Below the pieces are notes generated by a model that searched no databases, was not told where the DNA came from, and was given only the letters and a program-made list of their open reading frames with translations. Source: Corythucha ciliata (taxonomy: Eukaryota; Arthropoda; Insecta; Hemiptera; Tingidae). Taken from it: a DNA stretch of 64,000 nucleotides. The position numbers were made by a program, and so were the translations under genes. Positions 23,700 through 35,680 of the stretch are shown here, piece by piece; the first letter of the stretch is position 1; every line of letters begins with the position of its first letter. The DNA lies in the NCBI GenBank assembly GCA_038030265.1, contig CM075941.1, forward strand, positions 11,656,001-11,720,000. The letters run 5' to 3'.

Positions 23700-25480
23700 T
23701 AAGGGCGAGTTTTGGACTCTACCCGCAAATTAGCGCTTTTCTCAATTTTGGCCGAGTGTATCCTTCTTCTTAATTTCAGCCGCAGATTAGCGGTTTTGCC
23801 CCACTCCCTCTCATAGCCATGAATTTGTGCATTTTCTCAACTTTAGCAGCAAAGTATCGTTTTTATCCCGTGAGCGATGTTTCTTAATTATCCACGAGTT
23901 TTGGCGTTTTCCTGAATTTTAGCAGCATATTACCGATTTTTTAAATTTGTTTACTAGGGGATTAGCACTTTTCTCAGTTTTAGCTGGAAATTAACGTTTT
24001 TCTTAAGTGTTTTCTTCAATATTATCCGCAAAATAGGGGGACTTTTCACGAATTAGGATTTTTTTGGTTCACCATACGCAATGTATGAGCGATTTTTCTC
24101 ACTTTACTCGCGAATCAGCGGTTCCTTCACCTATTGCTATAAATTGGCGCTATATTTCAATTTCAGCCTGAAAAGTTGCCTTCAGAATCCGCACATTGGC
24201 GTATATTCAGTTTTTGGCGCAAGTTAGAATTTTTCTCAATTTCAACCGCGAATTAGCGCATTTTTTAACTTGTAGCGGCGACGCGTCGTAGCGTTTCAAA
24301 CCTGTGACTTAGCTAATTTTCTCAATTTCAATCGCAAATTGGCATTTGGCGCAATTTTAGCTGTAAATTGGCGAGTTTTTCCAGTTTTAGCCGTGAATTA
24401 GCAATTTTCTCAATTTTTTAGAGAAATTAACCTTTCTCTTAATTTTTACCAGGCTGATTATTTCATTTTCTAAATATTACCCGCAAATTAGTGGATTTTC
24501 TCATTTTACCACGGCATTAGCAATTTTATATAACTTTTATAGGTATAGATTATTGTTTCACGGCAGTTCTAGCTATGAATTAGCGTATTTTTTAAACATT
24601 ATACTACAGCCATGCATGAATTAGCCATTTCTCTGAATTTTAGTCACAAAAATGCCTTCAGAAGGTGTGAATTTAAATTATAAATGTAAATTTTTTTGTT
24701 CAAACCAAAAAATTTACAACTCTCCATCCATTTCTGTCAAAAAATCATCATTTTTAAATTATAAATTTCACGACACTTAATTCGAGAATTAGTGATGTTT
24801 CTCAATTTTAGCAGCGAATTTTTACTTTTTCTAAGTTTTAGCAGCGTGGTAGCGTTTCCAACCCGTGCATTACCTACCGATTTTTGTCAATTTTTGCCAA
24901 GAATTGGCGTTTGACTCAATTTAAGCTGCAAATTAGCAATTTTTTCCATTTTTAGCTGAGAATTAGCACTTTTCCCAATTTTAACTGAAAATTAACGTTT
25001 TTCTTAATTTTAGCTGCGCTAATTGGTGATTTTTTTTTCAATTTTTGCCGCGAATTAGTGATTTTCTTCATTTTGTATCCGGGAATTGAGTTTTTCCACA
25101 ACTTCATATCAGCAAATTGCAAATTAGCGATTTTTCCCAATTTCATCTGTGAAATAGCGTTATGTGCTGATTTTGCGGCCATTCAGCATCCTATTCCCTT
25201 TTTCATATGCGAATGGGCGATTTTACGCTATTTCAGTTGTGAATTTGCCATTTTTGTCCAATTTAACCTGAAAGCGTCTTTTATTTGTCAATATTACAGC
25301 GTGTTTTCTCAACTGTAACCGCGGGGTTTGCCAAAATACAACACTTTCGCGTTGATTTCCACAATTTTTTCGTAGAATGGCCTCCATGTACCGCGAATCA
25401 GCGATTTTTTTCTTAATTTCAGTGTGGAAGTTGCATCGCGAGACCACGAATCAGCGCTTTTTAGCAGTTATAGCCACGAA
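23700..25480 (-). repeat. Degenerate satellite family B, inverted block
   Basis: Reverse complement of the family at 17,230-19,640: CTCAATTTTAGC, GCGAATTAGCG and TTTTTCTCAATTT words repeat throughout with variable spacing. No two neighbouring units are identical. Open frames on either strand are repeat artefacts. Confidence 0.8.
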
Positions 25481-27000
25481 TATTACCGATTTTTGTCTGA
25501 TAGAGAGGTCCCCGGACCTCAAAACACTGCTGCGTTGGCTCTGAAGTCCCAGGAAAAAGCTGGACGTACTTGGACCTTTTTGGGGTGCTTTAAGTCCAGA
25601 AAATCTGCTAAACCTAACTTCAACGTGAAACGCTTATTTTTAGAGATTTTATGGGGCTCTTCGTTATGGTACTAGTGCTCCTTCGTTCCTATAATTATAG
25701 CTCTGGGGGGGCGGGTGTATCCATCCCCCATATCCCCCCCCCCGTACCTACGCCAGTGGTTTTTAATTGTGTTTTGGAACATAGAACAGGGGCTATTTTC
25801 TCTGCTTGTTCAGCCACTAGGAGGATGATTCTCCCCTGAGTTTAAGGTTCTAAATTACCGGTTACTGAACGTAGGTAGTCTCAGGGCACCAGCACTTCAA
25901 ATTTAGCGCATGAAGTATCGTTTTATGGGGCAAAATTTTTATTTTCTGGACTGAAAATCCAGAGTAGAATTTTCAGCCGAATCAGAGAGGCTGGAAAACC
26001 TAATGGGATAAAAGTTGACCGCAAGAAATGAAGCTCACTGGGCATGGCTTCGTCGTAAATAGGTGATTTTAAGACTTTCACCCATTCTTTTGTTCGTGGG
26101 TGAGAAGCAATTTGAACAAGTCGAATTAGAGACATTCACGGCCTATTGTGCGACTTTCAAGCCATCACATACCTGTGAATTTTAATGACTCATTGTTTCT
26201 TCAATCCCTACGTGATCATCAATAGTTTTCCTCTTGGAATAAAAATTTATTTGAAACAGCAAAAATATAGCAATCGAAGAGGCGTAACCCGACACGCGAC
26301 CGTGAACCTCTAACATATTGCAACTCCGGGAGGTTCAAAATTCGCCCCTTGCGGCTCCTCAACATGGTGCGATTCCCAGCGGATGTCCCGAGTGATTTTA
26401 TTTCGTCACAGATTTGTATTCACTAGATACACATTGTCTGGACCGCGCCCTCAACCATTTAATTAACGATACACTCACTCAATTACAAGTTCTTTATAAT
26501 GGACAACTGGCGTGATACTTTTTAGTGCATTTCATTTATGTCAAAATGCACTATTGGTCTCGTCGTGATGGTGGCAAACATGGGTCATGGCATGTTTTTT
26601 TCATGTTTCAGGACCTCTAGAACACGAATTCAGTGGTCATAATATATAAATTTATTTATAATATTATGGCCGTTTTCTTGTTAGCACGATAACTCTCGAA
26701 GAAATCAATTTAGCGGAACGCGCTTTGGAACAAAAATCAATAGACATAAGACCCCGGTCGGTATTAATTCCATTAGGGCCCAATCGGTCGTGGTGGAGGG
26801 GGGGGGGGGAAAATAGGGCTTGAAATGGTCAAAAAATCACTACAAATCACCAGTTGAATCTAGAAGCATCATATTCGGTGCGTATACTCATGATAGACTA
26901 GCCTTTGATTCCAATTTTAATTTTTTGAAAAAGTCAAGGGGGAGGGGGGGGGTGCCCCCGGAGTGGAAGTAAGTGTGTGGTCTTGTTCGCACCTCGTGTA
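25481..27000. other. No recognisable gene
   Basis: Ordinary sequence with long G or C runs near 25,707, 25,734, 26,799 and 26,942. An AT palindrome-like stretch (CATAATATATAAATTT...AATATTATG) lies at about 26,638-26,668. No coding evidence. Confidence 0.4.
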
Positions 27001-27040
27001 AGCCTCGTGTGCACCGGGCTTTACTCGTGTAAAATGGGCC

Positions 27041-28084
27041 TAATATGTAGTTATAATATAAATTATCTAAGCCAAAATTGTTGGTACGTGATACATTTTG
27101 AGAATTCTTGACGCTTGTCAATTTCGCATTTTGAAGACTGTTGGCCATGAGTTTCCATTTACTATGTAACATTTCTTAATATTTTTGTTTTACATTTTTT
27201 TTCTTCGTTTTTTGCATTTTAAAGCATTAAACGTTCCTAATCCTGAATAATTTTCTTATCACAGTCGATGTGATTGTCATCAATTATTTTAAAACTGTGA
27301 CGATATAATTTTATTTTTCCAGGGTCACCCATCACCTGGGGCTGAAGTACGAAGGAGTTTTATATGGAATAACATACGGGTGGTATCCACGTGACAACCA
27401 TTTTAATTGTGATAGGATAACGCCGTGTTAAAATTATAACACCCCTTCGTACTTACCCCCCTAGGTAAAATGCCTATCTGTAGACATAATGAACTGCTGC
27501 CCACAAACTGGAAAACTCATAAAATAACAGTCGATTCTATACAGTTTGTGAGGAAAGTTGGAGCCGAGGAAATTTCGAGGAACAACCCAGCATACGGGCT
27601 TACCTCTTTATATCTCTTACTTCAAATTCGAGTCGAGTTGTGCTCCACGCTCATAATCGTTTATTTTGGGGTTTGTTCGAGTCCATTCCCGCCGGGAGTG
27701 GTTTTCGCAGTGGACATCTTTGAAGAAACCAATAAAGACGGGGAAGTAAACAAAAACGTAGAAATTCTTCTGTTCATATTGTCAAACTTTCGCGATGGGC
27801 CACCTCGTGGTGAGTGTAGACAATTTCGAGAATTTAGATGAGATAAATTTGTTCCGACAGCAGCCTGTCGGGAAAAATGTTCACTCATGCGACAATCGAG
27901 TCAAACCCCATAAGTTAGAACGATATCAATCAATTATGAATGACATTTAGGCCGGGATAAAAATTTTAATCGCATATAACTCCTCTAACAAGAGTCCGCC
28001 TTCCCATAGAAGAAACTTCCTGCAACCGAGTTTGCCAACATGCAGAATCAACCGGTCCCCTTGCTTGAGCAGCATGGACAATTC
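27041..28084. other. No recognisable gene; one MITE fragment
   Basis: A 123-codon open frame at 27,470-27,841 covers the MITE fragment at 27,540 and has no known domain, so I do not call it a gene. The rest shows nothing identifiable. Confidence 0.4.
27540..27602. mobile_element. Solo right arm of hairpin MITE 2 family
   Basis: TACAGTTTGTGAGG, GAGGAAATTTCGAGGAAC and GCATACGGGCTTA match the right arm of the element at 5,410-5,610 in order, with about 85% identity by eye. The left arm is not recognisable, so it is a partial copy. Confidence 0.7.
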
Positions 28085-28880
28085 AATTTAGCCGTGATTT
28101 GTTTTTTTTTCTGGATTTTATCCGCGAAATTAGAACTTTTTCTCAACTTAGGTTATGAAATTGAATCGAGAAACCACGAATTAGTAGGTAGGTACATTTG
28201 TTTCAATTAGAACGAGATAGCATGTTTCTTTATGCTGAGATTGAGCGTTTTTTCTCTACTTTAACCGTTGAGAGAGTCAGCGCTTTATCACAATTTTGGC
28301 ACAAATATTTTTTTTAATGTTATTACAACTAAATGAAACTAATGCTTCATCTCTATTTTAACCTATGGTCTCACTTCTAGCTATGAATTGACCCCTTTTG
28401 CTCATCAACAGCCACGAAGTGACCTCCAAAAACCGTGAAACCGCGATTTGACATAAGATTTTGGGCTCAGAAGGGAGAAGGACCTTTAGGACAGCACATT
28501 AGCGATTTTTCTTATGATTTGACAGAGTAATGCCAAAGGTCCTTTCTGTGAACCGCGATTTAGCGTTTTTCTCCATTTATTTGGCCTGAAAGTTGCCTCG
28601 AGAAACCTGAATTCACGCTTTTTCCTTATTTTAGTTTAGCCATTGATTAATTTTTTTCTCAATTTTAGTCGTGAGTTAGTGATTTTTCTAAACTTTTAGC
28701 CGCGGAGTTGGCCGAAGAACGTCAACGCGTGGGTGCGGCGGCATGGCGTGATTTCCCAATCTTTTAGCCGCCTACTACAGGCAATGGGGATTAGTGTATT
28801 TTCTCAATTTTAGCAAAGTTTAAGATGCGTCCAAAAGTTGCGACTTATGGTTCTTTCCTCATTTTCAGCAGTCAATCAAC
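28085..28880 (-). repeat. Degenerate satellite family B, inverted block
   Basis: CTCAATTTTAG, AATTAGCG and TTTTTCTC words in the same orientation as 23,700-25,480, more diverged and with unrelated inserts near 28,420 and 28,720. Confidence 0.65.
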
Positions 28881-29009
28881 TTCCTGAATAATTTCGCTAT
28901 AAGGCAGTGGCGACCTGTGACACGGTGCATTCGGCTTCGAGTGGGTTGTAGCCCTAGCGTACCGTGGCAGGGACGTGGGGGGGACCCTAGTCCTACTGCT
29001 AATTTTTGG

Positions 29010-29110
29010 GACTGCGATATGTTCATTTTCGACATTTTAGTCCGCGATATTTTTCCTTTGCGCTATAGTTTTTTCGTGACGTTTTCTCCGCGATTATTAT
29101 CATTCATAGA
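29010..29110 (-). repeat. Short degenerate repeat, family Q
   Basis: Its reverse complement reads GAAAAATATCGCGGACTAAA and related words, echoing 21,070-21,180. Confidence 0.4.
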
Positions 29111-29159
29111 ACCACGTGGGCTGAGGTTGAAATACCCGTCATCGGCATGTTCAAGTTAC

Positions 29160-32100
29160 CGAAAAGAGAGAGAGTGAGAGAGTCGCAAGAAAATAAACGG
29201 ATCATGCGACGCTTGAAGCTTTAAGCACGAAGCTTCTTCTGACTTGCATTTTAAGCAAGAATGAATTTTGCTTTAAAAAAGGGTAGACCTCAGGGCTATA
29301 CTTCAAAAGGATTGTTTTCCTTGATACGATGAGGAAAATGGAAGTATGTATAAAAGTCAAAGCCCGCAAAAAGTTTGGGTGTCTGTTATTGTGTTCCCGA
29401 TTTCTACTCACGTATTCAATTTCAGTGCGCCCCTGAATTTCGTTGCATTGCTTCACATTTTGATTACTTTCATCCAATTCAGAAAGGTTTAGGGTGCACG
29501 ACAGGATGGACGCGCGGTATACCAATGTTTGACCTTTGGAGTGTTTACTTTGACACCGTCCCTTCTTTCCATTGGGGTGGGGGTGGGGAGTTCCACGGGT
29601 TAATTTTATTCCGTGGATGTTGTAAAATTTGCATACAATTCCAAAGAGGACGGTCAGTTGGTTCAACTTTGTGTACAGCATGAACGGGGAGAAAGTTCTT
29701 TTAGCCGAAATACCCCAAGACCTAAAACGATTTAGTACAACCTTTTCCACCATGCCGTGCTGTCCAGCCTTTGAGTAATGTTATGACCCTGTTCCTAACA
29801 GATTCTGACAATTTCCAGCTATGTTTATAGTGTCCTCTTCATGTTGAGATGTTGTCGTCAAATTGATGAAATTGGATGACATAGGACCGAGTAGTTTCAG
29901 GTAGCTTAAATTCCTAAAGTGGAAATGCAAATGGAAAACGCTAATAGTATAATAGCAACGAAACCACCGACGGGTACCTGTTCCCACTATTCCGCCCATT
30001 TTCGACAATTCTGTTTCCTTATAAACGAATAAACTGGTTTGGAAGTACTCTGGTTTCAAAATTAAATCATTAAATCAGGAATTCTCAATTAAGAGGAGGC
30101 TAGCTTCAATAATTGTTGATTATTATGTGATGAGGAGGAGAAGGGATTACTCCACCACAGGAAAGATTAATTAAACTTACTTGAGGGTCTTTGGGGTTAT
30201 ATAGTTTATGCGGCAAGAAGGAGGAAGGGTTGTTTAAAATTTCCCTTTACTGAATAGAATAAAACTGTATTCTCTTATAGTTTCTACCAACTAAATAGCC
30301 CCTAGCTATACTAACATCTAATTTTCCCATGCAGTCTGTAAAACGCATTTTATTATTTTTTTTATAGTTAATTTTAGGCTGCCTTCCTTAATTTTTTATG
30401 ATCAATATTGAAAATTGTTGTGAATGCGCAGTATTATATTGATGTTTGGCTTCTAGAATAATAAAAGTTGATTCAATATAGGTTGGTTTTCATTAACCTG
30501 AAATCTTTCCCTTTCATGGTGAACTTCCAAATTGTTCTCAATTACTCACCTTTTCAACTTGTGAATTCTATTTAAAGTCATTAAGGCTTACGTTGTATTT
30601 GACTTTCCTGAGTAAGCCATTTATAAGAAAACGACGTTTCTGCAGTTTTCTTTAATTGCTAGTAGAAGGAAATCAGGGGTTTCCTTCTTCTTCACACATA
30701 TTCGACAGCCTCTCAATGTGAGACAATAGTTGCTATTGAAAGTGTTCCCTTCGGTCTTTATTTAATTTTTATCTAATTTATTTTTAGCTAATACAAATCT
30801 TTTATCCATGGGGCCTTTAAACCGGCATACTTCGCCAGGAACATTCTTTGATACAAGATACTGCCAGTTGAGTTTTATGAAAGAAAAAGGAGAGGACCTT
30901 TCAACACAAAGGGGGGCATCACACACGATGAAACGTTTTCGAAATTGAAAAACTCCCAACCAAAAGAGACTCCCACTCCAATGTCCTCCCACAATCGGTG
31001 AACGAAAAGCTAAATCACTTGAAGAAGCTCACGAAAGTCCAAAACAACAATCGGGGTTTTCCTCCTGTCCCTTGTTACATTCCTGAAATTCCGCCCAAAA
31101 ATAACTTTTATTTTACTAATGATTAAAAAGAGCCCAAGAAAATGACATCTCTGACCACTTCCGAAACGTTAAATATGTATAGTATAATGTGAATAATGTG
31201 AGGGCTGGGGTGGGGTCACTGATGGGCTTCATCCTGTAGATCAAGCCCCACCCCCACAAACCCACAAGCCGTGTAAAATTTGTAGAACAAGCCGCGTAAA
31301 ATTTAATATTCAGATTAGTATGTACCTACATAAGACTTTCAAGGGTAAACCGTCTTAACTTGGAGTTCATAATTTATTTCCCCTATAATTATATTATCGA
31401 TCAGAAAATTTCACTCTTGGCATCCGGCTTCGGATCGAAACCAATCAAAAGAAGCTTTCAGTCACTCCTTTCACTCCCCCCCCCTCCACCTTTTAACTCA
31501 CAAAATTAACGCAACGTCAACTTTTTTAAAAGACTATATTTTCAAAATATTTGCTCCTCGTAAAAGGTGGAAATGCAATGGAAAACTCTGAAATTGCGAG
31601 AATATCGACTTGAAAGAGTTTTACAAGAATCAAACAATATAATCAAGTTTGAGATTCTTGGCCCAGAGAACAATGATGATGATGATGATGATGAATGTTG
31701 ACTAATGGAAGTACAGAAACAGAGACAGGATTCCTGGTAAAGAGGGATGACAGCTTTGGAACTCAGCTTTCCTATACAATTATTCACTTTGAATAAGAAT
31801 GACAATATCGGCCTCGTCAAATTGTTGTTGCGTTCTTTTTTATTCGAATGATTTGAAAGAAAAGTGTCTGAACATTTTATAGTTGATTGAATCAAAGGTA
31901 AACCATTCCCTCCCCTCACATCTCTTCAACAAACCCCACCCAATCAAGATAATTTTCTAGACAGTGGTTCGCGTCAAGAAAAGTTCCGAAAAGGAAACTG
32001 GGGTGTTAACTAGGATGTCATTGACTTCACAGCTCACTTTATTTCGGCACGAAAACGAAACCAAGTTTGTATTTTATAAAGTGGAGAGGGTGACAGTGGA

Positions 32101-32998
32101 GGTTTAACGAACCGTTTATAATTTATTTTCCGCAAAAAGAGGAGAAGAGTAAGTACAGGGGGCGAGAGGGGTTTCTCGTTTCTTAACATCGCCAAGAACT
32201 TTGGAATGCACGCTGCTTAGAGGCGAAGCGTATGGCATAAAAATGAAAAAAAAAAAAAAAAATGCGGAGGAGCAAGAGTTATATACGTGAATGCGTCACG
32301 GGTGTTTCACCCTTCACATTTTAACGGAGTTCTTATTTATCATCATTTTTCTCCGACTGTATAAAAGTACTACTTATAGTTGTTTTTTTCATTCTCAAGC
32401 TCTCCCCCGCCCCCTCTGTCCATCCTTTATATAATTTTTAACCCCTACGGAGTCGTTAACTCGCGCAAAATTAAATATTAAAAATTAAGGTGGAGGGTTA
32501 AAATGTCCCCTGATGATTTCTCTTTTTTTTTTTCAACCGTACCTTGAATATTCAGTTAAATTGCATTAACCAATTTTTCCTGCAATTTCGCTTTACTCTG
32601 CTTTAATTCCTCCGCTCTTGTGTTGCTCCCCACTATAACTCAGATGGCCCTCGAGTGGTTCAGATTATCACTAGCAGCGCTGGCGTCGAGGAAAAATGGT
32701 GGAGGAGAGCCTGAAAGCTATTATAATATATTCCGAAACCGTAAATTTATCCCAATCAAACTGGCTAAATCTCTGCATTAAAACTGAACATTTTGCCCTT
32801 GAAAAACAAAAAAATATTGCAATTTTGTGTTGAGATATATGTAGATATATCTCAATTTTCCTTCGTCGAAAATGGAGATTTTTCGTATAGGGATGCCGTG
32901 AAATCGGCAAGAATGGCAAGCAGTGACCAAAGAGTCGAAACTCGATTGATAAATAGCTGTGAAATCGCAAGCTTTGAGGAAGCGCAAGGATCGTATTA
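29160..32998. other. No recognisable gene
   Basis: Nearly 4 kb without an identifiable domain. The longest open frame (183 codons, 29,753-29,202, minus) has Lys/Arg-rich composition but no motif and overlaps a 102-codon frame on the other strand, so it is probably chance. A GAT/ATG microsatellite lies at 31,672-31,694 and a poly(A) near 32,247. A short perfect stem TTGAGATATAT/ATATATCTCAA lies at 32,829-32,854. Confidence 0.4.
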
Positions 32999-33124
32999 AT
33001 AGGCAACACTCAAGCTAAGTATTTGCTTATTTCAGTTCAGAACAAATGACTCACTAATTAGAACGACCTATTTGAAGCCGTCTAAGCAAATACTCAGTTT
33101 GAGTGACGACTATGAATACGTGCC
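32999..33124. mobile_element. Damaged PIF/Harbinger-type MITE
   Basis: The right end TGACGACTATGAATACGTGCC complements the GTATTCATAGTC ends of the 21,613 MITE. The inner arms AGTATTTGCTTA (left) and TAAGCAAATACT (right) pair, with ACTCAA/TTTGAGT next to them. The left end lacks the GTATTCATAG block, which appears deleted between AGGCA and ACACTCAA. Confidence 0.6.
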
Positions 33125-33129
33125 TTGAT

Positions 33130-34180
33130 ATCCGTAAAATGCAAGTTTGGGTCTAAAACAGCCACGAAATCAATATTTTAGGGATGAAACCAGCGAAATT
33201 ATAAAGCATACATTTGGCTTTTGAAAGTGATTGTATGTGCGTCATTGGATGGCTTAGCAGACAAGTCATTCAATAAACGAATTGAATAGCCAAAACACCG
33301 CTAAATTTCAACAAGGAGCCAAATCACAGTGAAATTTCCACATTAGGGGATGAAAATCTGCTAAATCGCAAGTTTCGAGTCTGAATATCAGTGAAATGGC
33401 AGGCTCCAGACTCTTCTTTTTTTCTCTCTTAATAGTGAGCGTGAGGTTCAGTCTAGCCGGCCCGAGAGTTCCCAACCGAAACATCCGTTTTGGATCTGAA
33501 TAATATAAAAATGGCGTGAGTTTACATTCTGAATGTTCCCAAAATTTCAAATTGTTTTTTTTTGTGGCCTGGGCTAGCCGGTCTCTCACAGTACCCAAAG
33601 CCCATTTTCCACTAAAATTACATCATTTTGAGCTAAAAATCGGGGAAATTGCACCATCATGAGCTAATAATCTGCGAAATTGCAAGTTTCAGGTATACAT
33701 ATTAGCTCAATGTTAGTTTATGATCATTTTTTTTTTCGCGAAATTGCAATTTTCGGGGCTTCTTTCTTCGTCATCACTAGACCGCTGATACCTGGTCTCA
33801 GCGCCCAAAGACTGACGAATAGCCACAAAATTTCGACATTTGAAAGCTAAATATTACCGAAATTTTCAGTTTCAGGTCTTTACTCACGCGAAATTCCAAG
33901 TTTCGGTTCTAAATATTCGTGAAATTGCGGTAGTTTGTGGTCTATACTATCGTGAAATAGCAAGTTTCCTGGCGCGAACACTGGGCGAGCTGGCCCCGAC
34001 TGCGGCCTTAGCCTGACGAGAGAACAGCCGTGTTAATTGCAAAATTTAAAGATGAGAATTTTTGAGTTCGCAAGATTGGGTCCTAATTTGAGCAAAATCA
34101 CAAGTTTCCTTGCTCAATATCCGCAAAATTGACAGTTTCGGGTCTTAATTGGTGCATAATTGCAAGTTTCAGGACCTTTT
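33130..34180 (+). repeat. Degenerate tandem repeat, family H (GAAATTGCAAGTTTCGGGTCT type)
   Basis: About 20 diverged copies of a roughly 32-bp phrase: GAAATTGCAAGTTTC, GGTCTAAATA, TCGTGAAAT. Copies are broken by unrelated inserts near 33,420-33,600 and 33,770. The same family occurs inverted at 41,990-42,500 and 44,740-44,890. Confidence 0.75.
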
Positions 34181-34369
34181 TTCGTGGCCGACCTCAAAAG
34201 CGTCCAAGGCCTGACAAATACCTGTAGGAAATAGGCAATTCCCCCGAGGGGGGGGGGGCACTGGGCTCGGCCTTCCTTGGTGGCCCGGATTTCAAAAATC
34301 AAGACAGGAAGAAAATAGAAAATAAGGAAATTTGTACTGACAATGAGATTGAAGTTGTTGTGTAGTTGA

Positions 34370-34630
34370 AGCTCAACGGAGGCTGGAGCTTTGCAGTGGT
34401 TGAGTCTTCTGCTGTGGTTGGGTTGCTTGCTTCTGTGGTTGGGAGCTTTGCTGTGGTTGGACCTTGGCAGGGGTTGGATCTTTCATATTTTTGTGGTTGA
34501 ACTTTTGCTATGGTTGGACCAATGTGGTTGGACCTTGGCTGTGGTCTGGTTGGGCCTTTGCTGTCGTTAGAGCCCTCTTTATGGTAGGAGCTTGACTGCA
34601 GTTTGGAGTTGGGCAATGGTTGGATCCAGG
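34370..34630 (+). repeat. Tandem repeat of GCTGTGGTTGGACCTTT type
   Basis: Short units (about 20-25 bp) of TGTGGTTGG with ACCTTTGC or GAGCTTTGC. On the minus strand the array is open and encodes a Pro/Thr/Lys-rich stretch, but length variation between units argues against selection on a protein. Confidence 0.7.
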
Positions 34631-35024
34631 CCTGTCGAGAAAGGGGGGACTCATATAGTCCGTCATAGGCGCACTAAACTGCAAAGCATCATGAACCAAC
34701 TTCACGGGAGCTTTGAGAGCCGGATCAATCGCCCTCTCCGAAGTGTTCCGTGAACAATATTATGGGGGAATCAAAATTAAAAAGGAGAATGAAGTTTATA
34801 ATTGCCCGGTAACTGCTAGTAGGCTAGTACCTACATTGTGAAACAAAAACTATCGCCCATTCCAATAACTTCGATTCTTATACTAATTATCGACCAATTA
34901 GGGCTATTAGGTGAAAAAAATTAAGCTGTTTTTTTCATATAAAGCGACGTTTCGTCGGTCAATTCGCCGACCTCATCAGGCAACTGTATTTAACAAATTC
35001 CAACATTTTCCAACTAGTAACAAC

Positions 35025-35121
35025 TATTAAAACGAGTTTTCAGAGGAACACAGAATAATAATATTTTTTATTTTTTGTCTAAAAACAAACATGTGTTTGT
35101 TGAAGATGTTGATCCTCAACA
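35025..35121 (-). repeat. Copia 3' LTR (97 bp)
   Basis: Identical to 39,123-39,219 by eye. It starts TGTTGAGGATC and ends CGTTTTAATA on the minus strand. It is short for a copia LTR (family LTRs are commonly a few hundred bp). The stop codon of the pol frame lies inside its first bases. Confidence 0.93.
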
Positions 35122-35664
35122 CCCCCTCTCAACATCTTCAGCTGGCATCAATAACCCGATGTTCGAAGATAAATTTCGATGAATAGGATAGGATAGAGCT
35201 TTTGTGAGGATATCCGCCAAGTTATTTGTTGATGGGCAATATTCACTACTGATTTCTTTTCTTTGAATAAGATCCTTTAAATGATGCCGACGAACGTCCA
35301 TGTGTTTTATTCGTCTGCTGTTTTTATCATTTGTCACGTACTTTATGCAGCTCTGATTGTCTTCATACATGGTAGTGGCATCGACTTGTTTATATCCCAT
35401 ATCATTGAGTAACAAACGAAGCCAGACAGTCTCTTGGCTCGCTTCGGAAGCGGCTAAAAATTCAGCTTCCGTCGAGGACAACGCTACACAGCTTTGTTTT
35501 TTGCAACACCAGGTAATACAGCTCGATCCGATTTTTAAAAGAAACCCGCTAGTAGACTTGCGATCTGTTGCATCTCCCGCCCAATCAGAGTCAACATAGG
35601 TGACCAAAACGACTGGTTCTTCTTGCCCGCCGAGTTTTAGTTTTCTATTTTTTGTCCCTTTCAA
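35116..35664 (-). CDS. Copia RNase H domain
   Basis: YVDSDWAGDATDRKSTSGFL is the hallmark start of copia RNase H, followed by SSTEAEFLAASEASQETVWLRLLL and YEDNQSCIKY, giving the acidic Asp-Glu-Asp set, and HMDVRRHHLKDLI. The stop lies in the first bases of the 3' LTR, as expected for the end of pol. The frame differs from the preceding RT piece. Confidence 0.93.
   Translation of the reverse strand: MKGTKNRKLKLGGQEEPVVLVTYVDSDWAGDATDRKSTSGFLLKIGSSCITWCCKKQSCVALSSTEAEFLAASEASQETVWLRLLLNDMGYKQVDATTMYEDNQSCIKYVTNDKNSRRIKHMDVRRHHLKDLIQRKEISSEYCPSTNNLADILTKALSYPIHRNLSSNIGLLMPAEDVERGC
35122..35130 (-). other. Copia polypurine tract
   Basis: GAGAGGGGG on the minus strand directly precedes the 3' LTR (TGTTGAGG). 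This is the expected site of plus-strand priming. Confidence 0.85.
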
Positions 35665-35680
35665 GTATCGAATTATTCTT

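Larger units (their letters stand above)
23154..27040. mobile_element. Possible 3.9-kb GGCCC-ended element carrying satellite
   Basis: The left end GGCCCCTTTTACACGAGTAA and the right end TTACTCGTGTAAAATGGGCC are inverted with one mismatch, and TAA lies directly outside each (23,151-23,153; 27,041-27,043), as in PIF/Harbinger elements. A second inverted pair, GGCCCGGTGCACACGA (23,285-23,300) and TCGTGTGCACCGGGCT (27,005-27,020), is nested inside. Between them are a tandem duplication, a long satellite block and unrecognised sequence; no transposase. It could instead be two unrelated MITE remnants, so the single-element reading is tentative. Confidence 0.5.

Noticed and set aside
29202..29753. 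183-codon minus-strand open frame
   Set aside because: Longest frame outside transposons, but no motif, low-complexity basic composition and an overlapping 102-codon frame on the other strand. Chance is the simpler explanation.
34299..34705. Pro/Thr-rich tandem-repeat protein on the minus strand
   Set aside because: The DNA repeat units vary in length and the two frames overlap, so it is a minisatellite artefact.
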